Position numbers and translations under genes: made by a program | Notes under the pieces: model-generated | Database searches by the model: none | The model's input: only the letters and a program-made list of their open reading frames with translations | What the model was told of the DNA's origin: nothing | Source of the DNA: Pacificoceanicola sp049803835 | GTDB lineage: Bacteria > Pseudomonadota > Alphaproteobacteria > Rhodobacterales > Rhodobacteraceae | NCBI RefSeq assembly: GCF_049803835.1 | Contig: NZ_JBNAGK010000016.1 | Coordinates: forward strand, 75,037-139,036 | Length of the DNA stretch: 64,000 nt | Direction: 5' to 3' | Part shown: positions 17,502-26,970 of the stretch, one piece after another | How positions within the stretch are numbered: position 1 is the first letter of the stretch | Layout of the letters: the number at the start of each line of letters is the position of its first letter

Positions 17502-18375
17502 ATGGCCCTTTCCGAGACTCTCGCCGTCGAACCCGCCCCGGTGGCCAAGCCGCAGGGCTATTGGGCCGGCGTCGGTGCGCGGCTCATGCGCGACCCGCTG
17601 ACGATGCTCTGCGCCGGGGTGGTGCTCGCGCTGATCCTCGCCGCGATCTTCGCGCCGTGGCTCGGGCTTGCCGATCCCTACAAGGGGTCGATGATCGCCC
17701 GCCTGAAGCCTTTGGGGACCGAAGGCCACCCGCTCGGCACGGACGAGCAGGGCCGGGACATGCTGGCCCGATTGATCTACGGCGGGCGGCTGACGCTGTT
17801 CATCGGGTTGATGCCGGTGGTCTTCGCCTTCTTCATCGGCTCCGCCCTCGGGATCGTTGCCGGCTATGTCGGCGGCATGACCAACACCATCATCATGCGC
17901 ACGGTGGATGTGTTCTTTGCCTTCCCCTCCGTTCTGCTGGCCATCGCCATTTCCGGGGCGCTGGGGGCGGGCATACTGAACAGCCTCGTCTCGCTGACCA
18001 TCGTCTTCGTCCCGCCGATCACCCGCGTCGCCGAAGCCGTCACCTCCGGTGTCCGGGCGCTTGACTACATCGACGCCGCCCGCGCCACCGGGGCCAGCGC
18101 CTGGACGGTGATCCGGGTGCATGTCATCGGCAACGTGCTCTCGCCGATCTTCGTCTATGCCAGCTCGCTGACCAGCGTGTGCATGATCCTTGCCGCCGGC
18201 CTGTCGTTTCTTGGCATCGGCGTGCGCCCACCGGAACCGGAGTGGGGGCTGATGCTCAACACCCTGCGCTCGGCGATCTACGTCAACCCGTGGCTCTCGG
18301 CGCTGCCGGGGGTGATGATCTTCATCACCTCGTTGTGCCTGAACCTGCTGAGCGACGGCCTGAGGAGTGCCATGA

Positions 18376-18389
<14 letters not shown>
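17502..18389 (+). CDS. ABC transporter permease (DppC/OppC type)
   Basis: A 295-residue membrane protein with the DppC hallmarks: an N-terminal extension, HPLGTDEQGRDMLARLIYGG (residues ~78-97), five or six helices and the C-terminal LNLLSDGLRSAMN. AAAGGACC precedes the ATG. Its last codons overlap the next ATPase gene by 14 bases in another frame, showing tight coupling. Confidence 0.92.
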
Positions 18390-19418
<1,029 letters not shown>

Positions 19419-19422
<4 letters not shown>

Positions 19423-20396
19423 CCAACCTGCTCGACATCCGCAACCTGACGGTCCGCTTCACCGGCAAGCGCACGGTGCATGCGATCAACGATGTTTCGC
19501 TCACCATGCAGCAGGGCGAGACGCTGGCGCTGCTCGGTGAGAGTGGCTCCGGCAAATCGGTGACGCTGAAGGCCTTGCTGGGCCTGCTGCCGCCGAAGCG
19601 CACGCAGATCGAAGGGTCGATCCACATGGGCGGCACCGACGTGCTGTCGCTCTCCGGCAAGGCGCTGCAACGCTACCGGGGCGGCGATGTGTCGATGGTG
19701 TTCCAGGAACCGGCGTTGGCGCTGGACCCGGTTTACACCGTGGGCCACCAGATCGCCGAGGCAGTGATGCGGCACAAGGGGGTCTCGAAGGCCGATGCGC
19801 TCTCGACCGCGCTCGACATGCTCGACCGGGTGCGCATCCCCTCGGCCAACCGCCGGTTGCACAATTATCCGCACGAACTCTCCGGCGGAATGCGGCAGCG
19901 GGTGATGATCGCGCTGGCGCTGGCCTGCCGCCCCCGGCTCTTGCTGGCGGACGAGCCGACCACGGCGCTCGACGCCACGGTGCAGATCCAGATCCTGCTG
20001 CTCCTGCGCGAGTTGCAGAAAGAGTTTGGGATGGGGGTGATCTTCGTCACCCATGACATCGGCGTGGCGGTGGAAATCTCCGAACGCGTCGCGGTCATGT
20101 ACGCCGGGCAGATCGTCGAGGAGGGCACCACGCGGGAGATCATCCGCGACGGGATGCACCCCTATACGCAAGGGCTTCTGGCGGCCAACCTGCATGATGT
20201 GGAGCGCGGAACCCGGCTCAACGCCATCCCCGGTGCGCCGCCCGCGCTGGAGGTGAAACCGGATGCCTGCTCCTTTGCCCCGCGCTGTGCCAGGGTAACC
20301 GAAGCCTGCCGCGGGGGGCTGCCGCCGATGCGCGAACCCTGGGCGCGGCGCCGCGTCGCCTGCCTGCACGCGGAAACCCCGATTGCCGCCGAATGA
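19419..20396 (+). CDS. ABC transporter ATP-binding protein (DppD/OppD type)
   Basis: A 325-residue ATPase with Walker A GESGSGKS, Q-loop VSMVFQEPALALDPVYTVG, signature LSGGMRQRVMIALAL and Walker B LLADEPTTALD. The C-terminal domain has the cysteine pattern CSFAPRCARVTEAC. It overlaps the previous gene by four bases. In many loci the D-type ATPase precedes the F-type; here the order is reversed. Confidence 0.92.
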
Positions 20397-20404
20397 GGCC
20401 CTGA

Positions 20405-21589
20405 ATGCTTCTCGAAACCGATCCTTACCGCTGTTTCATGCCTTATCCGCCGGTGGCCGTTGCGCATGGCACCGGGCCGCTGGACGGGCTGACCCTCGCG
20501 GTCAAGGACATCTACGACGTGACGGGCTATCGCACCGGCTCGGGCTGTCCCATGGCGCTGGCCATGTCGGAGGTGAAGACCACGACCGCCCCGGCGGTGC
20601 AGGCGCTCCTCGACGCGGGCGCGCGCTTTGTCGGCAAGACCCATACGGACGAGCTCGCCTGGTCCATGTACGGCATGAACGCGCATTTCGGCACGCCGGT
20701 GAACCCGGCCGCGCCGGACCGCATTCCCGGTGGTTCCTCCTCCGGGTCCGCCTGCGCGGTGGCGGGCGGGCTTTGTGACATTGCCGTTGGCAGCGACACC
20801 GGCGGTTCGGTCCGTGCGCCCGCAAGCTTCTGCGGCATCTGGGGCATTCGGCCGACCCATGGTTTGATCCCGCTGACCGGCGTACAGCCACTCGCGCCGT
20901 CCTATGACACCTGCGGCCTCTTTGCCCGCGACGGCGACACGCTACAGCGGGCCATGGCGGTGCTGCTCGGCGAGGACTCCGCGCCTGTGCCGGATCAGCC
21001 GGACTGGCTTTGGCCCGCCGACATGCACAAGCAACTCGGTCCCGAGGCGCGGGCGGTCTGCGCGGCGGCCTTCGACGGGATACCGGCGCGGGAGGTGCTG
21101 ATCTACCCCGACCCGCGCGGCAGGGAAGCGGCGTTCGAGATGTTCCTGACCACCATGGGCGGCGATGCCCGGGACGCCATCGTGCCGTTCATCCGCGCCT
21201 CCGGCATGCCGCTGGTGCGCGGCATCGACGGGCGGGCCGATGCGGCGGAGGCGTTGACGGATGCCCAGATCGCCGCGGCCGGTGCCGCAAGGGCCGCGTT
21301 CCGCGCACGGGCGGCGGAGATCCTCGGCACTTCGGGCGTCTTGCTCGCGCCTACGGTTCCGGATGCGCCCTTCCGGCTGGATGCGCCCGTGGAGGTCTTT
21401 GACAGCTACCGGCTCGAAGCGCAGAAGATGCTCTGCGTGGCGGGTCTGGCGGGCCTGCCGCAGGTGACCTTCCCGGCGGGCCGCGTCGACGGTGCGCCCT
21501 ACGGCGTCTCGCTGATCGGCCCGCGCGGCTCCGACCTGTCCCTGATCCGCCATGCCATGGCACTGGCGGACCGCAAGGTGCCCGCATGA
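20405..21589 (+). CDS. Amidase-signature-family hydrolase
   Basis: A 394-residue amidase. The Lys-Ser-Ser catalytic triad can be placed at Lys34 (AVKDIYD), Ser111 (PGGSSSGSA) and Ser135 (SDTGGSVR). It is shorter than typical 450-500-residue members, with no membrane helix, so it is cytoplasmic. It starts eight bases after the transporter ATPase stop and overlaps the RidA gene by four bases, so it is probably the first enzyme acting on the imported compound. Substrate unknown; amide or ureido bond cleavage is expected. Confidence 0.88.
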   Translation: MLLETDPYRCFMPYPPVAVAHGTGPLDGLTLAVKDIYDVTGYRTGSGCPMALAMSEVKTTTAPAVQALLDAGARFVGKTHTDELAWSMYGMNAHFGTPVNPAAPDRIPGGSSSGSACAVAGGLCDIAVGSDTGGSVRAPASFCGIWGIRPTHGLIPLTGVQPLAPSYDTCGLFARDGDTLQRAMAVLLGEDSAPVPDQPDWLWPADMHKQLGPEARAVCAAAFDGIPAREVLIYPDPRGREAAFEMFLTTMGGDARDAIVPFIRASGMPLVRGIDGRADAAEALTDAQIAAAGAARAAFRARAAEILGTSGVLLAPTVPDAPFRLDAPVEVFDSYRLEAQKMLCVAGLAGLPQVTFPAGRVDGAPYGVSLIGPRGSDLSLIRHAMALADRKVPA

Positions 21590-22050
21590 GCTGCTCTGTC
21601 GAGGCGAAACTGGCGGCGATGGGACTGGCCCTGCCGCCTTCCGCTCCGTCGCGGGCGCTGTTCCTGCCGGGCAAGATCAGCGGCAACCTGCTGTTCCTCT
21701 CCGGGCAGATCTGCGAATGGGAAGGCGTGCCGCAGTACTTTGGCCCGATCGCCCCGGGTTTCGACGTCACCGAAGGGCAGGCCGCCGCCCGTATGTGTGC
21801 GCTGAACCTGCTCTATTGCATCAAGACCGTCGCCGGATCGCTGTCGCGGGTTTCGGGTGTCATGAAACTGAACGGCTATGTCGCCGCGACGGCGGAGTAT
21901 GGCGAGGGACCGTTCATCGTCAATGGCGCCTCAAAGTTGTTCATCGACCTCTATGGCGAGGCGGGACGCCATGCCCGCACAGCCGTCAACGTCGCCTCGC
22001 TGCCCGCCAATGCGCTGGTGGAGGTCGAAGCGGTGGTGGAGTTGCGCTAA
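21586..22050 (+). CDS. RidA-family protein
   Basis: A 154-residue member of the YjgF/YER057c/UK114 family, of the slightly longer subgroup. The conserved C-terminal segment ARTAVNVASLPANALVEVE keeps the Arg that RidA uses to bind the carboxylate of enamine/imine intermediates, so imine deaminase activity is possible. It ends the plus-strand operon; its stop overlaps the stop of the convergent carbamoylase gene. Confidence 0.88.
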   Translation: MSCSVEAKLAAMGLALPPSAPSRALFLPGKISGNLLFLSGQICEWEGVPQYFGPIAPGFDVTEGQAAARMCALNLLYCIKTVAGSLSRVSGVMKLNGYVAATAEYGEGPFIVNGASKLFIDLYGEAGRHARTAVNVASLPANALVEVEAVVELR

Positions 22051-22958
22051 CGCTTCGGCGCGGTGATCAGCCCGTAGTCGCCCGGCTCGCGGTGCGCGGC
22101 GAAGTTGAAGATATTGGCGCGGATCTCGGCGCAGCGGTCGAGATCGACGCGGGCGGTGATGACCTCGTCCGCCACAGTCGCGGCCTGAGCCACGATCTCG
22201 CCGGTGGGGGCGACGATGCAGCTGCCGCCGATCAGGTCGCAGCCCTCTTCCCTCCCTGCTTTCGCCGCCGCCACCACCCAGAGCCCGTTCTGATAGGCCC
22301 CGGCCTGCAGCGACAACGCATTATGGAAATGCTGCAAGTGGTCGTGTTCCGGCGCGGGCGGGTAGTGCTGCGGCGTGTTGTAGCCAAGCATCACCATCTC
22401 CGCGCCGCCAAGGCCGAGCATCCGCCAGGTTTCCGGCCAGCGCCGGTCGTTGCAGATGCACATCCCGAGCCGCCCGCCCGCGCCGTCGAACACGGGAAAG
22501 CCGAGGTCGCCTTTTTCGAAGTACCGCTTTTCAAGATGCTGGAAGGCCCGCCAAGGCTCGTTTTCGCGGTGGCCGGGGAGGTGGATCTTGCGATACTTGC
22601 CCCGGATCACGCCGTTTTCAACGAAGATCGCGGTATTGAAATAGCGCCCCTCGGGCGTTTTCTCCGCATAGCCGAGGTGGAAGGCCACGCCGAGCCGGGC
22701 CGAGAGGTCGAACAGTGGCTGCACCTCCGGGTTGGGCATGGCCGTCTCGAACCAGCGGTCGATCTCTTCGGGGTCCGTCATGAACCAGCGCGGGAAGAAG
22801 GTGGTCAGGGCCAGTTCGGGGAAGACCACCACCCGCGCCCCCCGCTCATGCGCTTCGCGAAGCATCGTGCACAGGCGGGCAACGGCGCTGGAGCGCGGTT
22901 CGTCGCGGGCGATTGGGCCCAGCTGGGCACAGGCGGTGATGAAGTGGCGTTGGGTCAT
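22047..22958 (-). CDS. N-carbamoyl-D-amino-acid hydrolase-type nitrilase-superfamily enzyme
   Basis: A 303-residue nitrilase-superfamily protein. The catalytic triad is visible at Glu48 (VVFPELALTTFFPRW), Lys124 (KYRKIHLPGH) and Cys169 (CICNDRRWPETWRM). The CNDRRWPE phrase and length are characteristic of D-carbamoylases, which hydrolyse N-carbamoyl-D-amino acids to D-amino acids, CO2 and ammonia after hydantoin opening. No hydantoinase is in the window, so the N-carbamoyl substrate may be imported or be made elsewhere. It is convergent with the transporter operon. Confidence 0.85.
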   Translation of the reverse strand: MTQRHFITACAQLGPIARDEPRSSAVARLCTMLREAHERGARVVVFPELALTTFFPRWFMTDPEEIDRWFETAMPNPEVQPLFDLSARLGVAFHLGYAEKTPEGRYFNTAIFVENGVIRGKYRKIHLPGHRENEPWRAFQHLEKRYFEKGDLGFPVFDGAGGRLGMCICNDRRWPETWRMLGLGGAEMVMLGYNTPQHYPPAPEHDHLQHFHNALSLQAGAYQNGLWVVAAAKAGREEGCDLIGGSCIVAPTGEIVAQAATVADEVITARVDLDRCAEIRANIFNFAAHREPGDYGLITAPKR

Positions 22959-23059
22959 GAGGGTCTCCCGGGTGTCCGGGACAGGTCAGCATGGGCTGTG
23001 GGGATTGTCAGCCGCAACCCGCCGCGCCAGTCTGCACCTCCGGCAGTGCTGCCGGCTTT

Positions 23060-24373
23060 TCAGGCATCCAGCTGCCGCGCGACATCCAGAAGGCGGGCCT
23101 CCGCCCCGGGACCGGCGATCAATTGCATGCCCACCGGCAGGCCCGCCACGCGGCCCGCCGGAAATGCCAGCGCGGGCAGGCCCGCCGCGTTGACCCAGCC
23201 GGTATAGACCGCGTGTCCGCGGGGGCCGACGGTTTGGCCGTCGATCCTGTCCGGGAAAGCCTCCCCCGCGGGCCAGGGCATCGCCGCGGCGGTCGGCATC
23301 AGCACGGCGTCGAAGCCCCAGAGCCCGCGCACCGCCTCGCGCAGGGCGTACACGCGTGTCAGGGCCGCGAAGAGGTCAACGGCCGTCAGTGCCGCGCCGC
23401 GCTGTGCCATGGCCTTGTACTTGTCCGCGGCCGCCTCCATCACCGCCGGATCGCGGCGGGCGAGGTGGGCCAGGCCGATGTCCGCGATGCTGCCCCAGAC
23501 CTCGTTCAACGGATCGAGATCGAGCGGCAGATCGCCGGTTTCGACCACGTGGCCAAGTGACCGGAGTCTCTCCATCGTCTCGGAGAAACACCCGAGGATT
23601 CCGGGATCGCAGGGCGCGTCGGGGAGCCGCGCCACGGCGAGGATACGCAACGGTCCCGATGCCACGGCGGGCAGGGGGAACAGGACCGACTGCAGCAGCG
23701 CAAGATCGCGGGCGGAGCGGCAAACGGGGCCGACCGTCTCGAAATCGAGCAGCACCTGCGGCAGGCCGCCGCCCCGCGCCACGGTGCCGATTCCGGGTTT
23801 CAGTCCCCAAAGGCCGGTATAGCCGCAGGGCCGCCGGATCGAGCCGCCGCCATCGGTGGCCAGACCCGCTGCCGCCATGCCGGAGGCCACTGCGGCGACC
23901 ACCCCGCCGGAGGACCCGCCCGGGGTCAGGGCCGGATCGAACGGATTGCCCGTGACGCCGAAGGTGGCGTTGCCGGTGTAGCCCTCGACGGCGAATTCCG
24001 GCGTATTGCCCTTGCCGAGCACGATCGCCCCGGCCTGCCGCAGCCGCGCCACCGGGACTTCGTCATGGTCCGGCACCCGCCGGGCCAGGGCAGCGTTGCC
24101 CCAGGCGGTGGGCAGACCGGCAGCAACGAGGTTGTCCTTGACGATCACCGGCAACCCATCGAGCGGCCCGAGCGGGGTCCCGGCGGCCCAGCGGTCCCGC
24201 GCTGCCTCGGCCCGCGACAGGACATCCTCCGCGCGGGCGGAGAAGGCGTTCAGCGACGGATTGTGCGTCTCGATGGCGGCAAGGTGGTCTGCCATGATCC
24301 GGGCCGGATCGGTGCTCCCTGAGCGGAAGCCATCCAGCAGGGCGCAGGCATCGGGCAGGGCATGCCCCGTCAT
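23060..24373 (-). CDS. Amidase-signature-family hydrolase
   Basis: A 437-residue amidase with the catalytic residues Lys79 (PVIVKDNL), Ser154 (TPGGSSGG) and Ser178 (DGGGSIRRP). Its sequence is clearly different from the amidase at 20405-21589, so two amide substrates or two steps are likely. It overlaps the upstream hydratase-like gene by four bases (ATGA), and lies 101 bases upstream of the carbamoylase in the same orientation, so the three may form one transcript. Specificity unknown. Confidence 0.88.
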   Translation of the reverse strand: MTGHALPDACALLDGFRSGSTDPARIMADHLAAIETHNPSLNAFSARAEDVLSRAEAARDRWAAGTPLGPLDGLPVIVKDNLVAAGLPTAWGNAALARRVPDHDEVPVARLRQAGAIVLGKGNTPEFAVEGYTGNATFGVTGNPFDPALTPGGSSGGVVAAVASGMAAAGLATDGGGSIRRPCGYTGLWGLKPGIGTVARGGGLPQVLLDFETVGPVCRSARDLALLQSVLFPLPAVASGPLRILAVARLPDAPCDPGILGCFSETMERLRSLGHVVETGDLPLDLDPLNEVWGSIADIGLAHLARRDPAVMEAAADKYKAMAQRGAALTAVDLFAALTRVYALREAVRGLWGFDAVLMPTAAAMPWPAGEAFPDRIDGQTVGPRGHAVYTGWVNAAGLPALAFPAGRVAGLPVGMQLIAGPGAEARLLDVARQLDA

Positions 24374-25095
24374 GCAGCCATGATCCGGCAGCTGATCGTG
24401 CCCAGCCCCTCGATGGTGCCGGTGACGTCTGTGCCGGTGGGGTGGTAGGTGCAGCCGGTGAGCGAGCCGGTGATGACGATCTGTCCCGGCTGCAGACCGC
24501 CACAGTGATCGCCCACGTGCTCGACAAACAACGCAAGGTTGGCGAGGGCCGAGCCGCCGGGAACGTCCAATGCGCCGTCGATCACGTGATCGCCGCAGCG
24601 CTGGCTGGCGGTGAGGGTGCCGAAATCGCTGCCGTCCCAGTCCTCCAGCGCCGGACCGACGACCAAACCGTCGTTCAGTTGCATGTCCATCAGCTTGAAC
24701 AGCGGATCGGGCGCGTCCCCGTCCAAACGTGTGTCCACCAGCTCCAGAACGACGCGGGGCCGGAAAAAGTCCTGCGGGGTGTCCATCATGCCGGGGGCGC
24801 GCGGCCGGATCAATTCGAAGGCGACTTCCAGTTCGATCCCGAGCCTGCCCCGGGCGGGGACCTCCTCTCCGGAGGCGTAGACGCGCCGTTGCGGGATCGG
24901 TGCAATCATCGGCTCGCCCGGGAACAGCGGGCCGACCTTGAACCCGGCGACCGGGCCGAGCTGTGCGGTGACGTTTGTCTGCACGGCGAGGGCCTCGGCG
25001 TAGGACGGCAGGACCAGCGCGGAGACATCGGCGCGGGTGCCGCTGTCGCGGGCCTGCAGGAGGGCATTGGTCAATGTGTCGGCGAGGGATGTCAT
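24370..25095 (-). CDS. 2-keto-4-pentenoate hydratase/FAH-fold protein (MhpD-like)
   Basis: A 241-residue protein of the hydratase/decarboxylase branch of the FAH superfamily. Visible features are GFKVG early, ELEVAFEL with acidic metal ligands in the middle, the ELVDTR segment, and ALANLALFVEH near the C-terminus. Family members hydrate 2-hydroxy-penta-2,4-dienoate or decarboxylate oxalocrotonate. No ring-cleavage genes surround it; next to amidases it may act on a beta- or gamma-keto acid released from an amide. It is the first gene of the minus-strand operon. Confidence 0.8.
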   Translation of the reverse strand: MTSLADTLTNALLQARDSGTRADVSALVLPSYAEALAVQTNVTAQLGPVAGFKVGPLFPGEPMIAPIPQRRVYASGEEVPARGRLGIELEVAFELIRPRAPGMMDTPQDFFRPRVVLELVDTRLDGDAPDPLFKLMDMQLNDGLVVGPALEDWDGSDFGTLTASQRCGDHVIDGALDVPGGSALANLALFVEHVGDHCGGLQPGQIVITGSLTGCTYHPTGTDVTGTIEGLGTISCRIMAA

Positions 25096-25274
25096 GATCT
25101 TACCTTCAAGCGGCGGGCCCGGGACGTGATTTCGGATGGCGGGAGTCAGCCCTGCCGGGCTGCGAGTGCGGCGCTGTCGGGCGCCGTTTGATCCTTGGTG
25201 TGCCAGAAGCCTGCGCAGGGCGCAACGGTCACGGCGCGCGGCGCGTCAGGAACCCGCCGGGACGTGCTCTGCGT

Positions 25275-25661
25275 TCACTTGTCTGCCTTCGGTTTGAGCG
25301 GCCGGATCAGGTCGAGGGCCTTGTCGAATGCCGCATCCTCGATCCCGTCGACCTCCAGCGCCCCGTGCAGACGCATCGGGTCGCCTTCGACGAGGACGGT
25401 ATTGCTCTGCCGGGCGACCTGGGTTCGGAGGCCGAGCGCATGAAGGCGGTCGAGCAAGGCGTCGAAGCCCGGGTCATCGGCAGACATGTCATGGTCGATC
25501 AGGGCGCGGCGAAAATCCTCCCGCGTGTCGAACTGGTGCGGCTGCGGCGGATCGGAGGCGGGCGCGGCCCCGGTTTCGGCCTGCAGGATCAGCCGGGTGG
25601 GCGCATCCGCGGGCAGGGCCTTGAGGGCGTCCTGAAGTTCCTGACGTGTCTTGCGATCCAT
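25275..25661 (-). CDS. Small unknown protein downstream of a subtilase, possibly prodomain-like
   Basis: A 128-residue hydrophilic protein without cysteines or signal peptide that I do not recognise. The start at 25661 follows a G-rich stretch (GGGGGTTGG). The last third (SNTVLVEGDPMRLHGALEVD) has a strand-turn-helix pattern resembling subtilisin (I9-type) prodomains, and a similar stretch occurs in the N-terminal part of the protease encoded 50 bases upstream. It may be a stand-alone inhibitor or folding partner of that protease, but this is inference. Confidence 0.6.
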   Translation of the reverse strand: MDRKTRQELQDALKALPADAPTRLILQAETGAAPASDPPQPHQFDTREDFRRALIDHDMSADDPGFDALLDRLHALGLRTQVARQSNTVLVEGDPMRLHGALEVDGIEDAAFDKALDLIRPLKPKADK

Positions 25662-25711
25662 GGTCGACCAACCCCCGGGGTTCGTTCCGCCGAACCCGTG
25701 TTCAATTCTAG

Positions 25712-26938
25712 TCACGTTCCAAGGTGCCAGACAATCGGCGGAATCCGCATCAGCCCCGCGCCTTGACGGATATCCGGCACCGAGGGCAGCTTGCGCGCCG
25801 CCCGCACAAGCTCTTCGATCAGGTCGGCCAGCGCGATCTGCGGATGCGCCTCGAGGATCAGCGCCGCCATCCCGGAGACGATCGGCGTGGCCATCGACGA
25901 GCCGTTCCACGCCTCGTACCCGCCCCCCATGACGCAGGAGCAGACCTCCTTTCCCGGTGCCACGATGTGCGGAACCGAGTAGCTGACCCCGTCCGGCATC
26001 AGCGTGCCGCCGCCGGACGAACTCCAGACCCGGCCATCGCGGGTGGAGGCGCCGACGGCCAGCACATCGGCGTAGTTTCCCGGGCTGCGCGTGGTGTTCG
26101 GCCCTTCGTTGCCGACAGCGATCACCGGCAACACGCCCATGCGCCGGGCCAGCGCGATCGTCGGTTTCATCGAGCCGTCATAGCCGTGCAGACCCGCCGA
26201 CATGTTGATGATCGAGACTTCCGGCTGCTGGACCACGAAATCGAGGGCGAAGATGAAGTCGGAGACATTGCCAAGCCCGCGCGGCAGCATGACGTAGTTC
26301 ATCAGGTCCGCCCCTGGGGCCACACCCACCGCAGAGCCGGCAACGAGCCCCGCGACGTGGGTTCCGTGCCCGTCGGTGTCCCGCGTGGTGATGGCACGCG
26401 GGGTGTTGGTGGTCCGGTCGAGCTCCCACGCCGTGGTGATCCGCCCGTCGATCTCGGGCACCGCCTTGATGCCCGTGTCGAGGATCGCGACCCCGACACC
26501 CGTGCCGCGTCCGGTGAACCCGGCGTCACGGGCGGCGGTCAACCCCACCGCGTCGAGATGCCAGGCATCCACGGCGCTGGCGTCACTGACCGACAAACCG
26601 CTGGCCACAGGCGGGATGATGGACAGCGGCAGGTCCTCGACCACGTCATACTCCGGCAAGGATTGCCGCAGGCTGTCCAGTGCATCCGGGTCTTCCATGT
26701 CGAAGACCATGACGCCGGTGGCCGAAGTGGTCTCCTCAGGGTGGGCCACGAGGGTCGCGTCGAGACTGGACAGGGCGCTGACCGGGTCCATGCCCCGGTT
26801 TTGCACCCCGATGCTGCGCCGGACGGATTTGACCCGGGCCACCTGCCGCGCCCGCGCCTCCGGCGCCGGCGAGACATCGGCAAGACTCAGGGAGGCGACG
26901 ACGATGTCGTTCCTCGGCAAGGCAAGATATCGGGCCAT
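25712..26938 (-). CDS. S8-family (subtilisin-like) serine protease
   Basis: A 408-residue protease. The Asp (AILDTGIKA), His (DGHGTHVAGL) and Ser (WNGSSMATPIVSG) active-site motifs are intact. Residues ~60-115 look like an I9-type prodomain (GVMVFDMEDPDALDSL). The start is set by GGGGGAGG directly upstream. No signal peptide or membrane helix is seen, which is unusual for a subtilase and suggests cytoplasmic action or export by another route. It lies 32 bases after the tyrosinase gene, so protease and tyrosinase are co-transcribed; the protease might cleave and activate the tyrosinase, as proteases do for other latent tyrosinases. Confidence 0.9.
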   Translation of the reverse strand: MARYLALPRNDIVVASLSLADVSPAPEARARQVARVKSVRRSIGVQNRGMDPVSALSSLDATLVAHPEETTSATGVMVFDMEDPDALDSLRQSLPEYDVVEDLPLSIIPPVASGLSVSDASAVDAWHLDAVGLTAARDAGFTGRGTGVGVAILDTGIKAVPEIDGRITTAWELDRTTNTPRAITTRDTDGHGTHVAGLVAGSAVGVAPGADLMNYVMLPRGLGNVSDFIFALDFVVQQPEVSIINMSAGLHGYDGSMKPTIALARRMGVLPVIAVGNEGPNTTRSPGNYADVLAVGASTRDGRVWSSSGGGTLMPDGVSYSVPHIVAPGKEVCSCVMGGGYEAWNGSSMATPIVSGMAALILEAHPQIALADLIEELVRAARKLPSVPDIRQGAGLMRIPPIVWHLGT

Positions 26939-26970
26939 GGCACGCCTCCCCCGGTTCCCTCGCGGTGCGT

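Noticed and set aside
22047..25095. Full hydantoin utilisation cluster (hyu)
   Set aside because: No hydantoinase is present, and the racemase-fold protein nearby lacks the catalytic cysteines.
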